Below, one piece after another: positions 4,809 through 8,024 of a stretch of 8,024 nucleotides of DNA. Below the pieces are notes generated by a model. That model had not been told where the DNA came from. It saw only the letters and a program-made list of their open reading frames with translations, and searched no databases. The position numbers and the translations under genes were made by a program. Source of the DNA: Gammaproteobacteria bacterium (GTDB lineage: Bacteria > Pseudomonadota > Gammaproteobacteria > Pseudomonadales > Pseudohongiellaceae); NCBI GenBank assembly GCA_003514305.1, contig DORE01000119.1:1-8024 (forward strand), read 5' to 3'. Positions within the stretch are counted from its first letter, which is position 1. Each line of letters starts with the position of its first letter.

Positions 4809-7580
4809 ATGGAAAAGACTTTTCAACCGCAGCAAATCGAAGAATACTGGTATCGATCCTGGGAAGAGCGAGGTTACTTTTCCCCACGTGGGGAAGGAAC
4901 CCCATATTGCATCGCCATCCCTCCTCCCAACGTGACCGGCAGATTGCACATGGGACATGGCTTTCAGCACGCAATCATGGATGCCTTGATCCGACTTCAC
5001 CGAATGCAGGGACATCAGACACTATGGCAGGTCGGCACCGATCATGCTGGCATTGCGACACAGATGGTGGTGGAACGGCAGTTGACCGCCGCCGACACCA
5101 ATCGTCATGAGCTGGGGCGAGAGGCATTCGTCGATAAGGTTTGGGATTGGAAAGATGAATCCGGCGGGATTATTACCCAGCAACTCAGGCGCATGGGTTC
5201 CTCTTTGGACTGGTCCAGAGAGCGCTTCACGATGGACGAGCAGCTCTCGAATGTAGTGGAGAAAGTCTTCATCGACCTTTATGAGGAAGGGCTGATTTAC
5301 CGGGGTAATCGCCTCGTGAACTGGGACCCACAGTTGCATACCGCAATCTCCGACCTTGAAGTCGTTTCAGAGGAAGAAGACGGCTATCTCTGGCACTTCA
5401 ACTATCCAATCGCCGACTCCGACGAGCATCTCACGATTGCGACGACCCGACCGGAAACCATGCTGGGCGATGCAGCCGTTGCAGTCCACCCGGAAGATGA
5501 GCGCTATGCGCATTTGGTCGGAAAGTTTGTCGAATTGCCATTGTGCAATCGCAGAATTCCGATTATTTCCGACGATTATGTGGATCCTGAGTTCGGCACT
5601 GGCTGTGTCAAGATAACTCCCGCTCACGATTTCAATGACTATGAAATGGGCAAGCGCCACAATCTTGAAGTTATAAACATTCTAACCGATGGTGCCTCGA
5701 TCAACGAAGAGGCTCCTGAAGCATTTCGCGGCCTTGACCGATTCGAAGCAAGAGCGCGAATCATTGAAGCCATTGAATCTCTGGGGTTGCTAGAGAAAAT
5801 CGAACCACATAAGCTCAAAGTTCCCAGGGGGGATCGTAGCGGCGTTGTCATTGAGCCTTACCTCACGCACCAGTGGTATGTCGCAATTCAATCCCTTGCC
5901 GACCCAGCCATCAAGGCCGTAGAGAACGGCGACATCGAATTCGTGCCCAAAAACTGGGAAAACACCTTTTTCGCCTGGATGAGAGATATTCAGGACTGGT
6001 GCATCAGCCGTCAGCTGTGGTGGGGCCATCGCATTCCTGCGTGGTACGACTATAAAGGCAATGTCTATGTTGGCAGCAGCGAGTCAGCGGTCAGGCAAAA
6101 ACACCAGCTATCCGACAAAATTGAGCTTCATCAGGATGAAGACGTACTAGACACCTGGTTTTCTTCGGCACTGTGGACGTTTTCCACTCTGGGTTGGCCA
6201 GACGATCTTGAATACTTTAATAAATTTCACCCGACCAACGTTCTAGTAACTGGTTTTGACATCATCTTCTTCTGGGTAGCGAGAATGATCATGATGACCT
6301 TAAAGTTCACCGGCGAGATTCCATTCAAGAAAGTTTACATCACAGGACTTGTCCGCGATGAACATGGTCAGAAGATGTCAAAATCTAAGGGCAATATTCT
6401 TGACCCGATAGATCTGATCGACGGCATTGAGCTTGATGCGTTGGTCAAGAAACGTACTTCGGACATGATGCAGCCGCAGCTGAAACAGAAAATTGCGGAA
6501 CTTACACGGGCCAGTTACCCCGCTGGCATCGCCGCCTATGGAACTGATGCCCTGCGCTTTACCTTTTATTCACTGGCCTCTACAGGAAGAGACATAAAAT
6601 TTGACGTCGGCCGTACCGAAGGCTTTCGTAACTTCTGTAACAAAATTTGGAATGCTGCTCGCTATGCCATGATGAACAGCGAAGGGGATTCACTGTCGCC
6701 TGAGTGGAATCCTGCGGAGTTCTCCAGCGCCGACCGTTGGATTCTCAGCAGACTCGAGCAAACGATAGGAGAGGTACTCGCCGCGCTGGAGGACTATCGC
6801 TTTGACCTAGCATCTCAATCACTGTACGAGTTCATTTGGAATGAATATTGTGACTGGTATCTAGAACTCAGCAAACCAATTCTCTGGGACAAGGACAACA
6901 ACCCTCAGGCCGCACGAGCGACTTTGAGCGTGCTTTTAACTGTTCTAGAGCGCAGTCTCCGGCTATTGCATCCATTCATGCCATTTTTGACTGAAGAAAT
7001 ATGGCAGAAGCTCGCTCCGCTTATTGGCATAAAGGGTGATAGCATCATGCTGCAGCCTTATCCGGAACGCGATCCTACGAATTTTGATGAGGTGGCCCAA
7101 GCAGAGATTAGTTGGCTAAAGGGCATAATTCTTGCCATACGCAACATTCGTGGCGAGATGGACATATCTCCAGCTAAATCGATTCGCGCCTTCCTGCGCG
7201 GCAGCAATGAACAGGACAAAACCTGTCTACGGCTTAACCGGGTATATTTACAAAAATTGGCTAAACTTGAATCCATCGAGTGGCTTAATCCTGATCAAGT
7301 GCCCCCTACCTGCGCAACAGGTCTACACAACAATGTTGAGGTGCTCGTACCGCTCGCCGGATTGATCGATATCAGCGCAGAAACTGCCCGACTGGAAAAG
7401 GAAATCGGTAAGCTTGAAACCGGCCTTAAATCGATTTCGGGCAAACTGGGCAACGAGAACTTCGTGAGCAAAGCGCCAGACGCAGTGGTCACGAAGGAGC
7501 GTGCGAAGCAGGGAGAGATGCAGGCTGCACTCACTTCGTTACGCAGCAAGCTGGACGAGTTGAACAACGTCTCAGCTTGA
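4809..7580 (+). CDS. valS: Valyl-tRNA synthetase
   Basis: A 923-residue class I aminoacyl-tRNA synthetase that charges tRNA-Val and edits mischarged threonine (E. coli ValS has 951). The order of elements is complete. The HIGH-type motif HMGH is at 47-50, after the PPPNVTGR lead-in (38-45). The CP1 editing domain has ATTRPET (211-217) and a TGCVKITPAHDFNDYE block. DWCISRQLWWGHRIP starts at 396, then EDVLDTWFSSALWTFS and GFDIIFFW. The class I KMSKS signature is at 522-526. A helical anticodon-binding domain follows, and the last 60 or so residues form the lysine/glutamate-rich coiled-coil arm typical of ValS. Starting at ATG 4809 gives MEKTF, which matches the E. coli start. The ribosome-binding site is poor: the bases just before the ATG read CACCTCC, like the 16S anti-Shine-Dalgarno sequence itself. 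It ends 4 bp from the convergent ispH. Confidence 0.97.
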   Translation: MEKTFQPQQIEEYWYRSWEERGYFSPRGEGTPYCIAIPPPNVTGRLHMGHGFQHAIMDALIRLHRMQGHQTLWQVGTDHAGIATQMVVERQLTAADTNRHELGREAFVDKVWDWKDESGGIITQQLRRMGSSLDWSRERFTMDEQLSNVVEKVFIDLYEEGLIYRGNRLVNWDPQLHTAISDLEVVSEEEDGYLWHFNYPIADSDEHLTIATTRPETMLGDAAVAVHPEDERYAHLVGKFVELPLCNRRIPIISDDYVDPEFGTGCVKITPAHDFNDYEMGKRHNLEVINILTDGASINEEAPEAFRGLDRFEARARIIEAIESLGLLEKIEPHKLKVPRGDRSGVVIEPYLTHQWYVAIQSLADPAIKAVENGDIEFVPKNWENTFFAWMRDIQDWCISRQLWWGHRIPAWYDYKGNVYVGSSESAVRQKHQLSDKIELHQDEDVLDTWFSSALWTFSTLGWPDDLEYFNKFHPTNVLVTGFDIIFFWVARMIMMTLKFTGEIPFKKVYITGLVRDEHGQKMSKSKGNILDPIDLIDGIELDALVKKRTSDMMQPQLKQKIAELTRASYPAGIAAYGTDALRFTFYSLASTGRDIKFDVGRTEGFRNFCNKIWNAARYAMMNSEGDSLSPEWNPAEFSSADRWILSRLEQTIGEVLAALEDYRFDLASQSLYEFIWNEYCDWYLELSKPILWDKDNNPQAARATLSVLLTVLERSLRLLHPFMPFLTEEIWQKLAPLIGIKGDSIMLQPYPERDPTNFDEVAQAEISWLKGIILAIRNIRGEMDISPAKSIRAFLRGSNEQDKTCLRLNRVYLQKLAKLESIEWLNPDQVPPTCATGLHNNVEVLVPLAGLIDISAETARLEKEIGKLETGLKSISGKLGNENFVSKAPDAVVTKERAKQGEMQAALTSLRSKLDELNNVSA

Positions 7581-7584
7581 ATCT

Positions 7585-8024
7585 TCAGTCTTTTCTCGGC
7601 CGTAGCTCTTTCGGCATGCTAAAAACGATGTGCTCCTCAGCGCCGACTAGCTCCTCGGGAGGAAGATTCGTGAGCGTTTTCAGTCTTTTGACCACCTGCT
7701 CGACCAGAACTTCCGGCGCTGAGGCACCGGCGGTCACTCCAAAACGTGATTTACCCTCCAACCACGATGACTCAATGTCCTCGACGCTGTCGATTAAATA
7801 AGAGTCACAACCGAGTCGTTCTGCCAATTCTTTCAATCGATTTGAGTTTGAACTGTTCGGTGAACCAACCACCAACAGCAGATCACATTCGAGTGCAAGT
7901 TGCTTGACTGCATCCTGCCGATTTTGTGTCGCATAGCAAATGTCGTCCTTGCGCGGACCCTCAACTGCGGGAAAGCGCTCGCGCAGCGCGTCGATGATAC
8001 GCGCCGTATCATCCATGGAGAGGG
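7585..8024 (-). CDS. ispH: 4-hydroxy-3-methylbut-2-enyl diphosphate reductase, C-terminal half (5' end outside window)
   Basis: The last enzyme of the MEP (non-mevalonate) isoprenoid pathway: an iron-sulfur protein reducing HMBPP to isopentenyl and dimethylallyl diphosphate in the cytosol. About 145 C-terminal residues are present, and the frame stays open past the right edge. E. coli IspH has 316 residues, so about 165-170 N-terminal residues lie outside, including two of the three cluster cysteines. Visible marks are LSMDDT at the edge (LSVDDT in E. coli), GPRKDDICYATQNRQ with the third cluster cysteine encoded at 7936-7938 (Cys197 in E. coli), the substrate-binding GSPNSSNSNRL, TAGASAPE, and a PKELR tail. 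The ATG at 8014-8016 is internal and not the start. The gene is convergent with valS, with 4 bp between the stops. Confidence 0.95.
   Translation of the reverse strand, partial: LSMDDTARIIDALRERFPAVEGPRKDDICYATQNRQDAVKQLALECDLLLVVGSPNSSNSNRLKELAERLGCDSYLIDSVEDIESSWLEGKSRFGVTAGASAPEVLVEQVVKRLKTLTNLPPEELVGAEEHIVFSMPKELRPRKD

Noticed and set aside
8014..8016. ATG at the start of the right-hand minus-strand frame as a gene start
   Set aside because: The frame continues upstream to the window edge with LS, matching LSVDDT in the middle of IspH, so the gene is cut by the window and this Met is internal.

Overview
This is an ordinary bacterial housekeeping segment, tightly packed and of roughly even base composition. 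It most likely comes from a gammaproteobacterium. The main reason is the plus-strand run pepA, holC, valS (leucyl aminopeptidase, DNA polymerase III chi subunit, valyl-tRNA synthetase). That order is a classic gammaproteobacterial arrangement, and all three proteins match the E. coli families along their whole length.

Layout from left to right. Positions 1-1273 (minus) hold the first 424 codons of a citramalate/2-isopropylmalate synthase family gene whose 3' end lies outside the window; it most resembles the Leptospira-type citramalate synthase. Positions 1274-1651 hold no convincing gene. They contain candidate promoters pointing both ways and a small palindrome. Positions 1652-2152 (plus) encode a small RDD-family membrane protein. 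It ends 6 bp from the stop codon of a hotdog-fold (4HBT) thioesterase on the minus strand (2159-2602). The thioesterase and pepA (2808-4295) diverge from a 205-bp intergenic region that carries a perfect 11-bp inverted repeat with widely spaced arms. holC follows pepA after 13 bp, and valS follows holC after 80 bp. valS ends 4 bp from the stop codon of a minus-strand ispH gene, which runs off the right edge and lacks its N-terminal half.

The genes do not form one pathway. CimA would supply 2-oxobutanoate for isoleucine, IspH makes isoprenoid precursors, ValS charges tRNA-Val, HolC belongs to the replicase clamp loader, and PepA is a peptidase that in E. coli also binds DNA. I found no CRISPR array, mobile element, tRNA, rRNA or novel defence-like system. 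The points worth a second look are modest: the Leptospira-type CimA, small inverted repeats at two divergent promoter regions, the apparent absence of lptFG beside pepA, and the weak ribosome-binding site of valS.
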